Source of the DNA: Camillea tinctor
Taxonomy: Eukaryota > Ascomycota > Sordariomycetes > Xylariales > Xylariaceae
DNA length: 64,000 nucleotides
NCBI GenBank assembly: GCA_022578605.1
Contig: MU394055.1
Span: forward strand, 1,051,568 to 1,115,567
Direction of reading: 5' to 3'
The notes under the pieces are model-generated. The model was not told the DNA's origin. It searched no databases and saw only the letters and a list, made by a program, of their open reading frames with translations. The position numbers were made by a program, and so were the translations under genes. The first letter of the stretch is position 1, and the number at the start of each line of letters is the position of its first letter. Of the stretch, positions 34,633 through 46,198 are shown one piece after another.

Positions 34633-36332
34633 CTTAACAAAGGCTTCTTTGTATTTGGATAATTGAGCTAATTTGCAACTGGGTGTGTGCTAATTGGATA
34701 TAGAATTATATGTATAACTTGACAATAAACAGCGAGGCCTGGCTTAGGTCGGAGCCCTTTATATAGATACTACTTACCCACCCTAGGCTGCCTAGCTCGG
34801 GAGGAGGTTCGCGCCTTTTGAGGCGGGGTCTTGTAGTCGGCGTACAGTGTTGTTAGTCTCATAGATCCAGATCTTATGCATGATGCTAGTATCGTTTTGA
34901 GCAATTAGCTATAGGGGGAATCGGAGGATCACGGCGACCAAAAGGGCTGACAAATGCGGGTTATCTACAACCCATTGACAAATCCTTTTAACTATTCGAG
35001 TAATGATTGATGTAATAGCATATGCAATATTGAATAGATGTCAGGTAATATTTGGGGAACTCCTCGGGGAATAGAAGTTTCCCCGGTGTATAACGTACCT
35101 AGCCCCCTAATTACATACATACAAGGTCCTATGGAAGCTGGCCAGAGCGATTATTAGGTAGGTTACCTAGCAGACGGCGGGGAAGAGAGGAACTGACTTT
35201 TCATCAGATGACATGTCTTACATTCAATGACCGAGATGTCGGGGTATGGCTACTACGTATGCCTTTGGGAAGTACTATGGTAGCTATTGGAGTACCACAT
35301 TTAAGCTTTTGCGTTGAACAATGCCCCCTCATACTTGCTCATGATGGATGCAGGTGGGGAGCCCGAGACCCATGAATTGTTTTCTCTTATAGCCTTGGCT
35401 AGGTAACTATAGCCCGATAGGCTTGGGATGGTTAGGCAGGTACCTACATACTTTATGTAGGTATATGCTACCATAGTCTTTGCGTCGTTATTGAACTTTG
35501 TGAGTTTCTGTAAGACCAGCGTTTAAGTGGGTTGTCATGTTCGAACATTGCACTGACCTCACAATTGATGGGAAGCCTTCGCGAGTTCAAGTGCCAGTGA
35601 GATACATGTAGTATATGTACTATATGTACTATACCACTACCTGTTAAACGTGGGTTGGCCAGGATTTGGACACAAAGGTACTTGCCCTATATATCCAATA
35701 ATTATTTAGTTTCAACTTCCACCAGACACACAGATACAGTGATAGGATCGAGGAGGTAGGTAGTGTCTCAGGGGGTATTATTGGCTCGGATATAAGTCGG
35801 GTTTTGTTGAAGAAATCACAACATCCCATATGTATGAGATCATTCACATGGACCACATTGAATCTAATATTAGGAGAATATATTTTTGTTAACATACCTA
35901 CCTAAGATACCTATGAAATTCATTTTGTTGATAATAATCTGCTGAAAGCACATGCTAACGGTACCAACTACTTTTATGAGTGGAAGTTGGAGAATAAGGT
36001 TCATAAGTACCTAGGTACCTACTACTTATAATGGAATCAGAACAGGGTGTGATTGAATGACTTTCCATAGCTTATCGCGATACGATAAGCTTCGTGTGTT
36101 TATAAGTGGAGCTATTATCGATAACGTAGCTGCGAGGCTACTGATAGAAGTGTTCCGCGTCGCCGCAAGCCCATTCATTACATGCATCTTTCACCTTATT
36201 AATTGCTTGCTTCTTTCTATAACCTTTTAAAATCTTTCCTTCTCCCCCCCCCTCCTCCACTCTTCCCTTCCCCCCCTCCTACTGTCATCTTTCTTCATTC
36301 ATCATTATCATCATCTACGTGTATCATCAACG
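34633..36332. other. divergent intergenic region
   Basis: 1.7 kb shared by the GST (-) and histone deacetylase (+) promoters. It is AT-rich with repeated CCTAGG-type motifs (for example 36008-36022). No further gene recognised. Confidence 0.55.
36235..36289 (+). promoter_or_regulatory. pyrimidine-rich promoter / leader tract of the histone deacetylase gene
   Basis: A nearly pure C/T stretch lies 45-100 bases before the ATG at 36333. CT-rich tracts at this distance commonly mark transcription starts of constitutively expressed fungal genes; the role here is inferred from position only. Confidence 0.4.
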
Positions 36333-38563
36333 ATGGCTCACGCAGCCCCCGTTGATATTGCCAATGGCAATGGTGTTGCCTTAGGAACTGCATCTCCCAA
36401 GAAAGTCGCCTACTTTTATGATTCCGACATTGGTAATTTTGCCTATGTCGCTGGTCACCCTATGAAACCGCACCGTATTCGGTTGGCCCACAGTCTCATC
36501 ATGAACTATGGTGTCTACAAGAAGATGGAAATCTACGTAAGTCATTAATTACACCCGCTGAATGAGTCTGTCGCATCAATATGTCCTAATACAAGGTAGC
36601 GCGCCAAACCGGCAACGCGCCTGGAAATGACCCAATTCCATACCGATGAGTACATCGATTTCCTGCAGAAGGTTAGCCCTGAGAATATGGACAACTTTCA
36701 GCGCGAGCAGACAAAATTCAATGTCGGGGATGATTGTCCCGTGTTTGACGGTCTTTTCGAATTCTGTGGTATTAGTGCTGGAGGTAGCATGGAGGGTGCT
36801 GCTAGATTAAACAGACAAAAGTGCGATATAGCAGTCAATTGGGCCGGTGGTCTACATCATGCGAAAAAAAGCGAAGCTAGTGGTTTTTGTTATGTGAATG
36901 GTAGGTTGCTCTTATTTCGGCTTTGCCACCTTCTGGTCCTCACCTCTGGGTGACTAGCTAACTTGCCAACTAACTAACCATTTCCTCGGTGTAGACATCG
37001 TCCTCGGCATTCTCGAGCTTTTGCGATTCAACAAACGTGTCCTATATATCGATATTGATGTTCACCACGGCGATGGCGTTGAAGAAGCCTTCTACACGAC
37101 CGACCGAGTCATGACGGTATCATTCCACAAATACGGAGAGTATTTCCCTGGCACTGGTGAGCTGAGGGATATCGGCATCGGCCAGGGCAAATACTATGCC
37201 GTCAACTTCCCGCTCCGCGATGGCATAGACGATTCCTCATACAAGTCGATTTTCGAGCCCGTCATCTCGAGTGTTATGGAATTTTTCAGCCCCGATGCGG
37301 TCGTGCTACAGTGTGGTGGGGATAGTTTATCAGGAGATCGCCTGGGATGCTTCAATTTGAGTATGGAAGGCCATGCCAACTGTGTGAAGTTTGTCAAGAG
37401 CTTCAACCTTCCTACTCTGGTGCTTGGTGGTGGTGGCTACACAATGCGCAATGTGGCCCGCACCTGGGCATTTGAGACCGGACTTTTGGTGGATGCTAAG
37501 ATGGACCGAACATTGCCATTTAATGAATACTATGAAGTAAGTTGGCTTCGGCTCATCTGTAGACTAATACTCGCGTACTTACGACTTCTAGTACTACGGT
37601 CCGGACTACGAGCTGAATGTCCGCTCGTCTAACATGGAGAATGCCAATAGTCCCGAATATCTGGAGAAGATCAAAAACCAGCTGGTCGACAACCTACGAC
37701 GGACTGCCCATGTTCCCTCGGTTCAGATGCAAGATGTCCCCAGACACTCGCTAGGTGCGATGTCTGACGAGGACGATGCTGAGCTGGATGACCTAGACGA
37801 GGATGAAAACAAGGACGTTCGAATGACGCAACGCCAGTGGGAGAACCGTATTGAACGAGATAATGAGTACGAGGAAAGCGACAACGAGGATCTGGATCGG
37901 GCCAACGGCGTTTCTCACCGAAATGGCAGTGCTAGGCCAGCGTTCATGGACTACCGCAACTCGGATGTTGAGGGCGACAGCGGTGTCGTAACCCCAGCTA
38001 ATGGCAGCGCCGACAACGTCATCAAATCCAAGGAATCGGATGAGGTTGTTATGGAAGATGCTGAAGAAAAAGACGAGAAGGTTGAAGCAGAGGCAGAGGC
38101 AGCTGAAAAAGCGGACGAGAAAGAGCCAGAGCCAGAAGCGGAGACCTCAGGGGCTGCAGAACGAGAAAAGACACCTAAGGAAGCCCAAGAAAGCACAAGT
38201 TCCGAGAAGGAGGGCGGTGATAGCGACAACAGCGATAAGACGGCAGCTGCGGACAACGATGGAACCGCGAATAAGCCAGAGGCGGCAAAAGAGAATGACG
38301 AGGTAATGCAGGATGCTACCGAGGAAGAGGAAAAAGCACCCGAGGTCGAAGTCCCGAAGGCTAAGAGCACAGAACCAGAAGAAAAGGACAAGGATGCGCC
38401 GCAGCCAACGAAGACAGACGAAGATGGCGATGTGAACATGGAAGAGCCGTCGACGGAGCCAGCCGAAGAGGAGAAAACTGCTAATGTTAAGAAGGAGGAG
38501 CCTACGGAGACATCTGCTGTTCCCGAGACGGCAGAACCTGCCAAAGAAACGGACAGCACCTAG
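36333..38563 (+). CDS. rpdA: class I histone deacetylase, Rpd3 type, with long acidic tail, 672 aa
   Basis: Zinc-dependent lysine deacetylase, catalytic subunit of Sin3/Rpd3-type corepressor complexes. Four exons: 36333-36536, 36600-36900, 36995-37536 and 37592-38563 (673 codons with stop). Catalytic strings: [18 protein letters not shown] (His154/155), [11 protein letters not shown] (zinc and charge-relay Asp188, Asp190, His192), [20 protein letters not shown], and [15 protein letters not shown] with the active-site Tyr. The catalytic domain ends by about residue 395. The remaining 270 or so residues are Glu/Asp/Lys/Ala-rich and disordered, much longer than the yeast Rpd3 tail and like the tail described for filamentous-fungal RpdA. 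All four exons keep phase. Identification is very secure; the symbol follows the Aspergillus name. Confidence 0.96.
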
Positions 38564-39563
38564 ATCTAGGGGGCAGCTGACTTTGATACCCAGGCGTTTT
38601 CGTACCTAATATGACTATGTAGCCCTGGCTCCCTGCGGTTAGGAGGGTAAAGGGGTATTGTTTTTCGGGCATGATGTATACTAGCCAAGCGAATGGCGTT
38701 CAGGATGCGGCGCTCTCGCCAGGAGGAATTGAGTTAGGTCAGGTATTGATTGCTGTAATAAGGAGATAGCTGCGGGAGTATGCCTTCGATGTCGAGGGAG
38801 ACAAAGAACGGGATTTCGTATCCCCATACTCTCTGTACCTACCTACCATGGGCATTTACTGAATGCCCAGGTTGTCACCTCATAACTTGATTAGCGAGGT
38901 TATGTAGGTAGGTGATGATGTATCTCTATGGCACTCACTTCAAACAGATCCCTCTTAGGTACATTATATAGCCTCTTTTCTCCTTAGCAGCATATAGACG
39001 AAAAATCCATTTTATATTTTGTTTCCGTACTCCATATTAATTTTTCATTTTGTTTCAGCTCTCCACCTGTCCATTTGTTTCTCCTAGTACGAACACACAA
39101 ATTCCCCTACATTACTGAAGTATGAAGGTCTACTGAAACTGGGGGATACTACCTATGTACACTAGTTATGTGACTATGTCGGAGGTACCTGGCAGCATGA
39201 GGTGGTGTAAGTTGCTGGAATCAATGACATGCAGCAGCTTTATCTTATCGCTTGTCACATGATACAGCCCTCTTTCCTACTCGGGTAATCGCTTCCTCAA
39301 ATATGTGGGGCGACTGGGGTTTTTGTTCGTTTGGGGCGTTGCGGGAAGCCGCACAACCACACCCACAGGAAAGCGCATTGTCTACGGATTAGCAAATTTG
39401 GGGGGGAACCCATTGGCTTTTTTTTTTTTTTTTTCTTATTACCCTTACCTTGACTAACTTATCCTTTTTGACTTTTCGCTCCCGATAACGAACCACCATC
39501 ATCATCACCACCACCACCACCGACACCACACGAATTCGATACTAACCCTCCAAATCAGCAACA
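38564..39563. other. intergenic region
   Basis: 1 kb between the histone deacetylase stop and the ribosomal protein start. It includes a 17-base poly-T at 39418-39434 and a CACCACCAC-rich leader just before the L23 ATG. Confidence 0.6.
39418..39434 (+). promoter_or_regulatory. poly(dT) tract upstream of ribosomal protein gene
   Basis: An uninterrupted run of 17 T lies about 130 bases before the L23 ATG. Poly(dA:dT) tracts are a known nucleosome-depleting element of ribosomal protein promoters in fungi; function here is inferred from position. Confidence 0.5.
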
Positions 39564-40741
39564 ATGGCCAAGATTTCGTAAGTTTTTTCTCTCTTCGAAT
39601 TTTATATATCGAAACGAGCCAGACATTTTGCCTAGAGGAAAAGAGGAGAGCATATGTGGGGAGGAACGGCGCAAATCGATGGTGGGATGGGATAGAGGGG
39701 TAGTCTGAAAATACTGCCTTCGAAGGTTGAATGGGGAAAAAAAATAATAAAAGAAAGGGAAATAGAAAGAGACAGCATAACCAAGGAAACCCGGGAATTT
39801 TCTATACGATTGCGACAATTATTATTCGTTGCGGAATTCGAGCTACGGACCCTCTACAACTTATGATACTTCGACGTGGGCAATTTTGAGCAGTTGACGA
39901 CGAATGGTGGTAGCGTGGTGTGGTAGTGGCATTGGCTCTAGCTCTAGCTCTGTGTTTGGCTCGCTATATATATATATGTAGCAAAGGACAACGGTCTCAA
40001 TCTCCAACAATCGCATACTGACATCTTTGCTTCCTATAGGCGTGGTGCCCCCGGTGGCAAGCTCAAGATGACCCTCGGTCTGCCCGTGTAAGCTTTCACC
40101 TCACAAGTTTCCATCGCTTCAGCCCCCTTCAATGCGAACGCCTGTTGTCTCCAACGCCGAGTTGCTGGTGGCTACATATCATTAGTCCTACGTACGAAAC
40201 GAAATACTAATGCGCGCGGGTTTTCTCTGTAGTGGTGCTATCATGAACTGCGCCGACAACTCGGGTGCCCGTAACCTCTACATCATCTCGGTCAAGGGTA
40301 TCGGTGCCCGTCTCAACAGACTGCCCGCTGGTGGTGTTGGTGACATGGTCATGGCTACCGTCAAGAAGGGAAAGCCCGAGCTCCGGAAGAAGGTCCACCC
40401 CGCCGTCATCGTCCGCCAGTCTAAGCCCTGGAAGCGAACCGACGGTGTCTTCCTGTACTTCGAGGACAACGCTGGTGTGGTAAGTCCGGGATTATACTTC
40501 TTTGCACATCACATGGCCCGGTTATATCGCAGATTACTAACCTACTACCTCTTAGATCGTCAACCCCAAGGGTGAGATGAAGGGCTCTGCCATCACCGGA
40601 CCCGTTGGTAAGGAGGCCGCTGAGCTCTGGCCTGTAAGTCTACTAGTTCCCCAATAACTACTCCACAAGCATTGGAAAGAATTATAATATACTAACTCTG
40701 CCCTCCAGCGTATTGCCAGCAACTCCGGTGTCGTGATGTAA
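39564..40741 (+). CDS. rpl23: 60S ribosomal protein uL14 (L23), 139 aa
   Basis: Component of the large ribosomal subunit near the elongation factor binding site. Five exons: 39564-39577, 40040-40087, 40233-40479, 40556-40633 and 40709-40741 (140 codons with stop). The first coding exon is only 14 nt (MAKIS) and is followed by a 462-nt intron, long for this genome but a common layout for ribosomal protein genes. Family strings: [68 protein letters not shown] and [10 protein letters not shown]. The length matches the eukaryotic protein (yeast 137). All splice sites are canonical. Certain. Confidence 0.97.
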
Positions 40742-43348
40742 ATAGGGGAATATTTCCCGGGCGAGCTGTAGGAAATGAACAAAAAGAAAAAAAAAAACTA
40801 CCACCTTATTGACGACAAATAAAGTGTCACGATTTGGGAACATCATCGACGACTAGCCACCCACTTCTTCTCCCTCCCACCTACACCTACACAAAAGAGG
40901 AAGGGATGGAGGGAAGGAGAAAAGAAGAGAGGATACAGACGAGACAGAACGCTGATTCCGATTGTCTGGGTTCGACCGGTCGCTTTGCATTTCGGCTAAA
41001 TAGGGGCGTAAAGGAGATAAACATACCACAAATTACAAAAATTAGCATCCTGAACAAAATGACGATTCAGTTCCCAAATTTTCTCTGCTTGACGCTACTG
41101 TTTAATACTGATAACCTACTCGGTGCGGGATGTTGGCGTTGAATTAGGTCGTGTTTACGCTACGAGCTGCTCAAAGTACTTTTATTCAGTTTCTAGAACC
41201 GGGTATAACAGAGGCGTAGGAGGACTTTATGCCTTGTGATCTGAGGTAGGTTGACTGAGGGGGGCTAAGTGAGAGATCTCGTTCCCATCCATCTCGTTTC
41301 GTTGATACCTATGTGTAGTTCTCGCCTTCGGTACAGGGTGACCTAACTAGGTTACTTACTTATCCCGTATTCCCCGGGGTCCGGGTCCTGTCTCTTGTGG
41401 GCATTCTATTAATTGGTCGGAGGGGTTTCTTTTAACAATTTGGGTCCTCCTCCCGGGAACTCTATGCACGGCACAACCTATGCTTGGGATTGGTTTGGGT
41501 TATATGTATCTAGGTTAGGTATTTTGGAGGGTTTGATGCCGTGGAATTGGGAGGCGGGTTTTCGGTGCATGGAGGGAAGTTATATGCGCATAGGTAGGTA
41601 GGTAAGGTAGGTAAGGTAGGGTTGCCTGAACCGGGCTTGTGATGCACGCGCGGTTCTTGGTGGCGGGTTGTTAAGCTGGGTAAGCTGGGTAACCTGGGTA
41701 TGTGGATGGAATCATTGTTTCTATCATTCTCTCTCTCTCTTTTCGCTTTCTGGGGAGATGGGGCAAGGAAAAGGGGGAGGATAGTGCACCTTTTTTTTTT
41801 CTCTTGCTAGAGTTTTGGAGGTTTGAGGATTGGGGGAGGGGGGGAGGGGAGTGACTGGAATGAGGTTTAAGGGGAATGGTAATAAAGAGAGTGGGTTAGA
41901 TTGTTCGTGTTATGTAGCCATGTTACTCTGTATACGGTATACCGACCTTAGAATATGGACACACCTATAGGCTATAGGGTATAAAGGGGTTAGAGTCAAG
42001 TCATCAAAATTTGTGTAATGGGTTTGGAAGCAAGATAAACCCCTTCCCTTTCCCCCTTTCCTTCTTTTAGTATAATCCCCTTGGCTACCTTAAAACTAGG
42101 TATATGTAACCTGGATTTTTGGTCATCAGCAGACTATAAGGTTATTGATATTGAGGGATCTTATAGGTATTAGGTGTATATATACTGTCCTAAGCGCGTG
42201 GTTACACGATTATTCTCTACGAGGTAACCCCCTCCCCTCTTTCTTCCTATCAATCTAGTTAACTACGTAAACAACACACCAGGACGCATCTATCCTATGG
42301 AATTTCCCCTTCTACTTACCCCAGTGTCTATTAACCTGTTAGGTATAGGTTTTGCTGCGAACTCACTAGGGTAAAGAGTTGTCTGCCACCCCCTTGGGTT
42401 GAGAAGCACGTGAAGACGATCTAAGTGAATCACCATATAAAAATCAGGTAGCGTAGATGGTAACCGAGTTCTATTAATTATAACCTCAACCCTCCTTTTC
42501 CCTGGTACAACGTCTGCTTATCCCCATTCTTGGGCCGCCGCAGCAGTGACACATCCTAGGTGCCTTCTATTTTGCTATGTATGTCCCAGAAACCACCACT
42601 ACTTCCCCTCCTCCTGCCTTTATTGGCGGTGTGTATCCCCTGATCTTTCAAAGTTCTGAGTAGGGGATCGATCAACCGTCAATCAAAAGGCTCCCGGAGG
42701 TGTATAACCTCCGGGATTAGATTCCTACTGTGGGGCACAGTTTCCGGAGATGCTAGTTTTCGCTGTGCCCCATAGTTGGAATCCCGGAGGAGGTGTAGGA
42801 GTGGTTTCTGGGGCGAGCATTGAGTTCCGTTTCCCCTCTTCTTCTTCGGGTTGTTTTGGTGATGGGGTTGGGGGTATCTTCCAATGATATATGCATGTAT
42901 CTTTTATGCTACCACCTTGTTCTTCCAAATCGCGTTTTGTATAACACATCAATGCCTAATGACGAAAATATCCTCCAACTTTTTTTTGTTTCCTGTCCCT
43001 TCTTTACCTATCTCTCTTCCTTTGTAGTCCCGGCTTTGTTAATACAAAAAGATGCGGGGGGATGTGAAAAGAACTACCTATACATATGCTGCTTGTGTCG
43101 AAGGAAAGGGAAGAAGAGAAACATGGAAAATGGTGATAGTAATCTCAGGCAAGAAGAAAAAAAATAAAGTAAAATCAATTACCCAACGCTTTTTTACTCC
43201 GTCTCGTGTATCAGGTAAAAGAGGCATTAGAGATGCATGTCTTTGAAATGGTGCAATGGATTAGACGCTGGAAAATGCAGGGGAAAATGACGACATCCCT
43301 TCTTCTCTTCTGGTTTTCTGAATATTATGATGTATATACCGATGCCCC
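40742..43348. other. convergent intergenic region with inverted repeat
   Basis: 2.6 kb between two convergent genes. It holds purine/pyrimidine-skewed low-complexity DNA, a GGTAGGTAAGGTA-type tandem tract at about 41595-41620, an AAGCTGGGT repeat near 41672-41698, and a strong nested inverted repeat at 42693-42790 (listed separately). No protein gene supported. Confidence 0.6.
42693..42790. repeat. nested inverted repeats around CCCGGAGG
   Basis: A perfect 9-bp hairpin (CCCGGAGGT, 5-base loop, ACCTCCGGG) at 42693-42715 overlaps a larger imperfect one: arm 42708-42740 pairs with 42763-42790 through CCTCCGGGATT/AATCCCGGAGG and a TGGGGCACAG/CTGTGCCCCA block, with a 22-base loop. The middle CCTCCGGG can pair with either flanking CCCGGAGG copy. 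It could be a degraded small transposon or a structured transcript end. Confidence 0.75.
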
Positions 43349-46198
43349 TTACTGCCGTACGACGGCCTCGGGGGCTGGTGTGACTTCTGTGGGCTTGACG
43401 GCCTGCTTCTTAGCGGCGAGGGTGGCACGGCGCTTCGCGACGGCTGGCGACATAGACCCAGAGGCCCATCGAGCTGTGAATAAAATTAGTATGATAATGG
43501 ATAAAAAGGGATCGGGAGGTTCGGGTGGAGGGAGAGGCGGAACGGGAGGAGAAGACTTACCCTTCATCGAATGAGACATCTTCTCTGACTTTGTCATCAT
43601 ATTGTAGTCCTTGTTAGGATCTGATGGGTCGATGTTATTGGCAGTGCCATTGGGAACACCGTTGCTAGGGCTTAATTGAGGGGGTGTAAGGTTAGATGTG
43701 GGAGGCATAGAAGATGCGTGGGATATAGGTGCCGGGGTGGGAACATGAGGAGCAGGCGCGGGAGCTGATGTAGGGCCGAGAACCGGCGGATGGTAATTCT
43801 TGATCTTGATCTTAGTATGTTTCAGTGGTGCCAAGGGTGCAATAGGGGGCTCCGGTACTTTCTTCTGAGCGATAGGCGGCTCAGGCATCGGTGCGATAGT
43901 ATCGGATTGTGTCTTCTTGGACGGTCGTCGGATTCGCTTAGGTTTAGGCTCATCTCCGTAATCGTCATCACTATCGTTAAGTGAGAACTTCTTCTGGCGC
44001 TTTTCTCTAAGTTGATAGCTATTCGACACCGAGGCCACCGTGGAGGCTGTTGCCGTTGACGAAGAGGTTGCAGGACGAGGCTCGTCAGCAGGATTCGCTG
44101 CTCCCAAGGATGCGGTATAGAAAGAGCCAGAGGGGACTTCAGAGAGCCGGGAATTACCACGACGAGGAGTAGATTTTGTAGAAGCCTCTACGTTAGTTCC
44201 ATTTGGTTTAGTCTCTTCTTCTTCAGCAGCAGCCTGTCTTCTTCGCTTCCGAGACGGCTTCTCTTCGACGGCTTTCTTCGGTTCGGGCTCTGGTTCGGGC
44301 TCTACAACAGGCATAGGCTGGTCTTCGGGAATGGAGGTGGGGATAGGGTGCTTGCGCGGACGGCCACCTTTCCCTTTCTTCTTGGGTGTCTCTTGTTCAG
44401 GAACCTCAGGTAGCGAGCTCGGGGGCGGGGGCGGGGGTGGGGGGATAGGATCGACATTCTCTTCGGCTGCCGGGCCTGCGCGACGACGTCGGCGTGGTGC
44501 GGGAGCTGGGGTAGAACTTCTGCTAGTAGCTTCACCTCCATCGAAAATGTTCAATGCCTTTCTAGTCCGCTTTCCGTGGATAATATTGGCATCATCAGCC
44601 TCGGCCGCCTTGGCCGTCTGCTTGGGACGATCACGCAGTCGTCCTTTACCTACGCCACCTCTCTGACCGAGGGGATCTTGGAAACCAATCTTAGATTCCC
44701 TGTCGTCATACTCGAAAAGGTATGCAGAGGCCATGATCTTGTCCTGCTGCTTGGCGCGAGCAACCAGAGGATCGCCTTTCTCTGCCCTGACGCCTCTGAT
44801 GATGAAGTCCTTCCGTAGAGGGTCAGCTTCAGGGTCTTTGCTGATAGCCATTTTCCGGCGATGCTGAAAGGCGGCCTCTTCTTGGCGATAGCGCTGAGCA
44901 TTGGCTTCGTCATCCGTAAACTTCCGTAGTTCATTATACTCATTCTGCCAGGCTACAAGTGCGCGATTGGCGACCTCTAGTCTTCTATATATATCATCAG
45001 CCGCAAGGGACTTGAGGTCCTCGAACAAGTCGGTAAAATCCGAGGCTTGTCTCATTTGCTTGAAGGGGATTTGTTTTTTTATAGCAGACTGGGGAAAGCT
45101 TGGCTCTAGTTCGGCAGCGGGCGAGTTGACCGCTGTTTCAGCGGCGCCAGGAGAACCAGCTGGTGTATCTTCGACAACGCCATCCACTTGGTCGTCGACT
45201 GCCTCTTCCTCAGCAGCATCTTCTTGGGCTGCATCCGGTTCAGGCTCAGGTTCTGCTTCGGGTTCACCAGCGGGATAGTACACCCAAGAACCATCAATGT
45301 AAGGTGTAAGGTGATTATACGAGGGGTGGATAGTGTCATCGACAGAAGTGACAGGAAGATCTGCATCAATGGGTTTGGATTCTTGGATGCGATCTTCATC
45401 AAGACTAGGTTGGTCCCAAACTCCATGTTTAGTCATGTGATTGGCATTTCGCTCTGAGAGGATGGAGGTGGGGGTGTGGTTGTTAGTGTGGTTAATGTGG
45501 TTAATGGTGGTGTTATTGTTGTTGTTGTTGGAGACATGTATATGGGCGGATTTAGCATCGTTATTAGATGAGCCCGAGCTTGTACGTCTGAGGGCTGATT
45601 CGTCAGAGCCTTCACTGAAATGGCCGCCAACTTCTATAGTGTCCTGAACTTCAGCATCTTCGATGTGATGGTTAGGGACATAGACTTGAGGCTCAACGGT
45701 GGACTTGCGCTGCTGAGGGCGGCGCTTAGCTGCTGCAGTAGACGAGGGCGGCTGTTCGGAAGCACGTCTCTTAACGCGCGCATCGAACTCGTCGTCCAGT
45801 TCAACTTCATTGAAGGACGAGTCGGTTTTCCGCTTCTTCACAGCGCGGGCACCCAGAGGGGCGACCTTGTTGCCATCGCTCACATCTTGGTCAGCGTGCT
45901 CAAAGGTGTAATCCACGCGAGCCCGTTTTCTCAAAGAGCGGCCGCCTTTGCTGTCAGCATCATCCGCCAAGGGATTGATACCATCTGCATTGCGGGTGCG
46001 AGTGCGAGTGCCTCGCGAGGAAGAGGGACTTGGGGTTTCAAAAGTAAAGGAGGAAGAAGGTATGTTAGCTGCCGGGGTTGTGAATGCATAGTGCTCAATA
46101 GTCTCGGAAGGTCCCCGAGACGAGGGTGGCCCTGGAAGAGTATGACGCTTCCGGGTAGAAGAACGACCACGGCCTCGCGAAGAAGCCGGTGAATCCAT
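43349..46198 (-). CDS. AT-hook nuclear protein of unknown function, 920 aa
   Basis: Not assigned to a named family. Two exons, 46198-43561 and 43473-43349 (921 codons with stop). ATG at 46198 begins MDSPASSRGRGRSSTRKRH, a basic nuclear-type N-terminus. Most of the protein is disordered: Ser/Arg-rich start, Asn/His repeat around residues 240-265, an acidic Glu/Pro region near 320-370, and proline runs. The only compact part is at about 385-560 (FTDLFEDLKSLAADDIYRRLE, then FIIRGVRAEKGDPLVARAKQ and DREGSK-like IGFQDPLG), with coiled-coil character. An AT-hook (GKGGRPRKHP) follows near residue 625, and several KRRR clusters. This suggests a chromatin-associated factor. The 87-nt intron 43560-43474 (GTAAGT..CACAG) is stop-free and in frame; keeping it would add proline-rich and then strongly hydrophobic sequence. 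Confidence 0.82.
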   Translation of the reverse strand: MDSPASSRGRGRSSTRKRHTLPGPPSSRGPSETIEHYAFTTPAANIPSSSFTFETPSPSSSRGTRTRTRNADGINPLADDADSKGGRSLRKRARVDYTFEHADQDVSDGNKVAPLGARAVKKRKTDSSFNEVELDDEFDARVKRRASEQPPSSTAAAKRRPQQRKSTVEPQVYVPNHHIEDAEVQDTIEVGGHFSEGSDESALRRTSSGSSNNDAKSAHIHVSNNNNNNTTINHINHTNNHTPTSILSERNANHMTKHGVWDQPSLDEDRIQESKPIDADLPVTSVDDTIHPSYNHLTPYIDGSWVYYPAGEPEAEPEPEPDAAQEDAAEEEAVDDQVDGVVEDTPAGSPGAAETAVNSPAAELEPSFPQSAIKKQIPFKQMRQASDFTDLFEDLKSLAADDIYRRLEVANRALVAWQNEYNELRKFTDDEANAQRYRQEEAAFQHRRKMAISKDPEADPLRKDFIIRGVRAEKGDPLVARAKQQDKIMASAYLFEYDDRESKIGFQDPLGQRGGVGKGRLRDRPKQTAKAAEADDANIIHGKRTRKALNIFDGGEATSRSSTPAPAPRRRRRAGPAAEENVDPIPPPPPPPPSSLPEVPEQETPKKKGKGGRPRKHPIPTSIPEDQPMPVVEPEPEPEPKKAVEEKPSRKRRRQAAAEEEETKPNGTNVEASTKSTPRRGNSRLSEVPSGSFYTASLGAANPADEPRPATSSSTATASTVASVSNSYQLREKRQKKFSLNDSDDDYGDEPKPKRIRRPSKKTQSDTIAPMPEPPIAQKKVPEPPIAPLAPLKHTKIKIKNYHPPVLGPTSAPAPAPHVPTPAPISHASSMPPTSNLTPPQLSPSNGVPNGTANNIDPSDPNKDYNMMTKSEKMSHSMKGKSSPPVPPLPPPEPPDPFLSIIILILFTARWASGSMSPAVAKRRATLAAKKQAVKPTEVTPAPEAVVRQ

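Noticed and set aside
39578..40039. Possible snoRNA inside the long first intron of the uL14 gene
   Set aside because: I found no C box and D box pair at proper spacing and no convincing stem.
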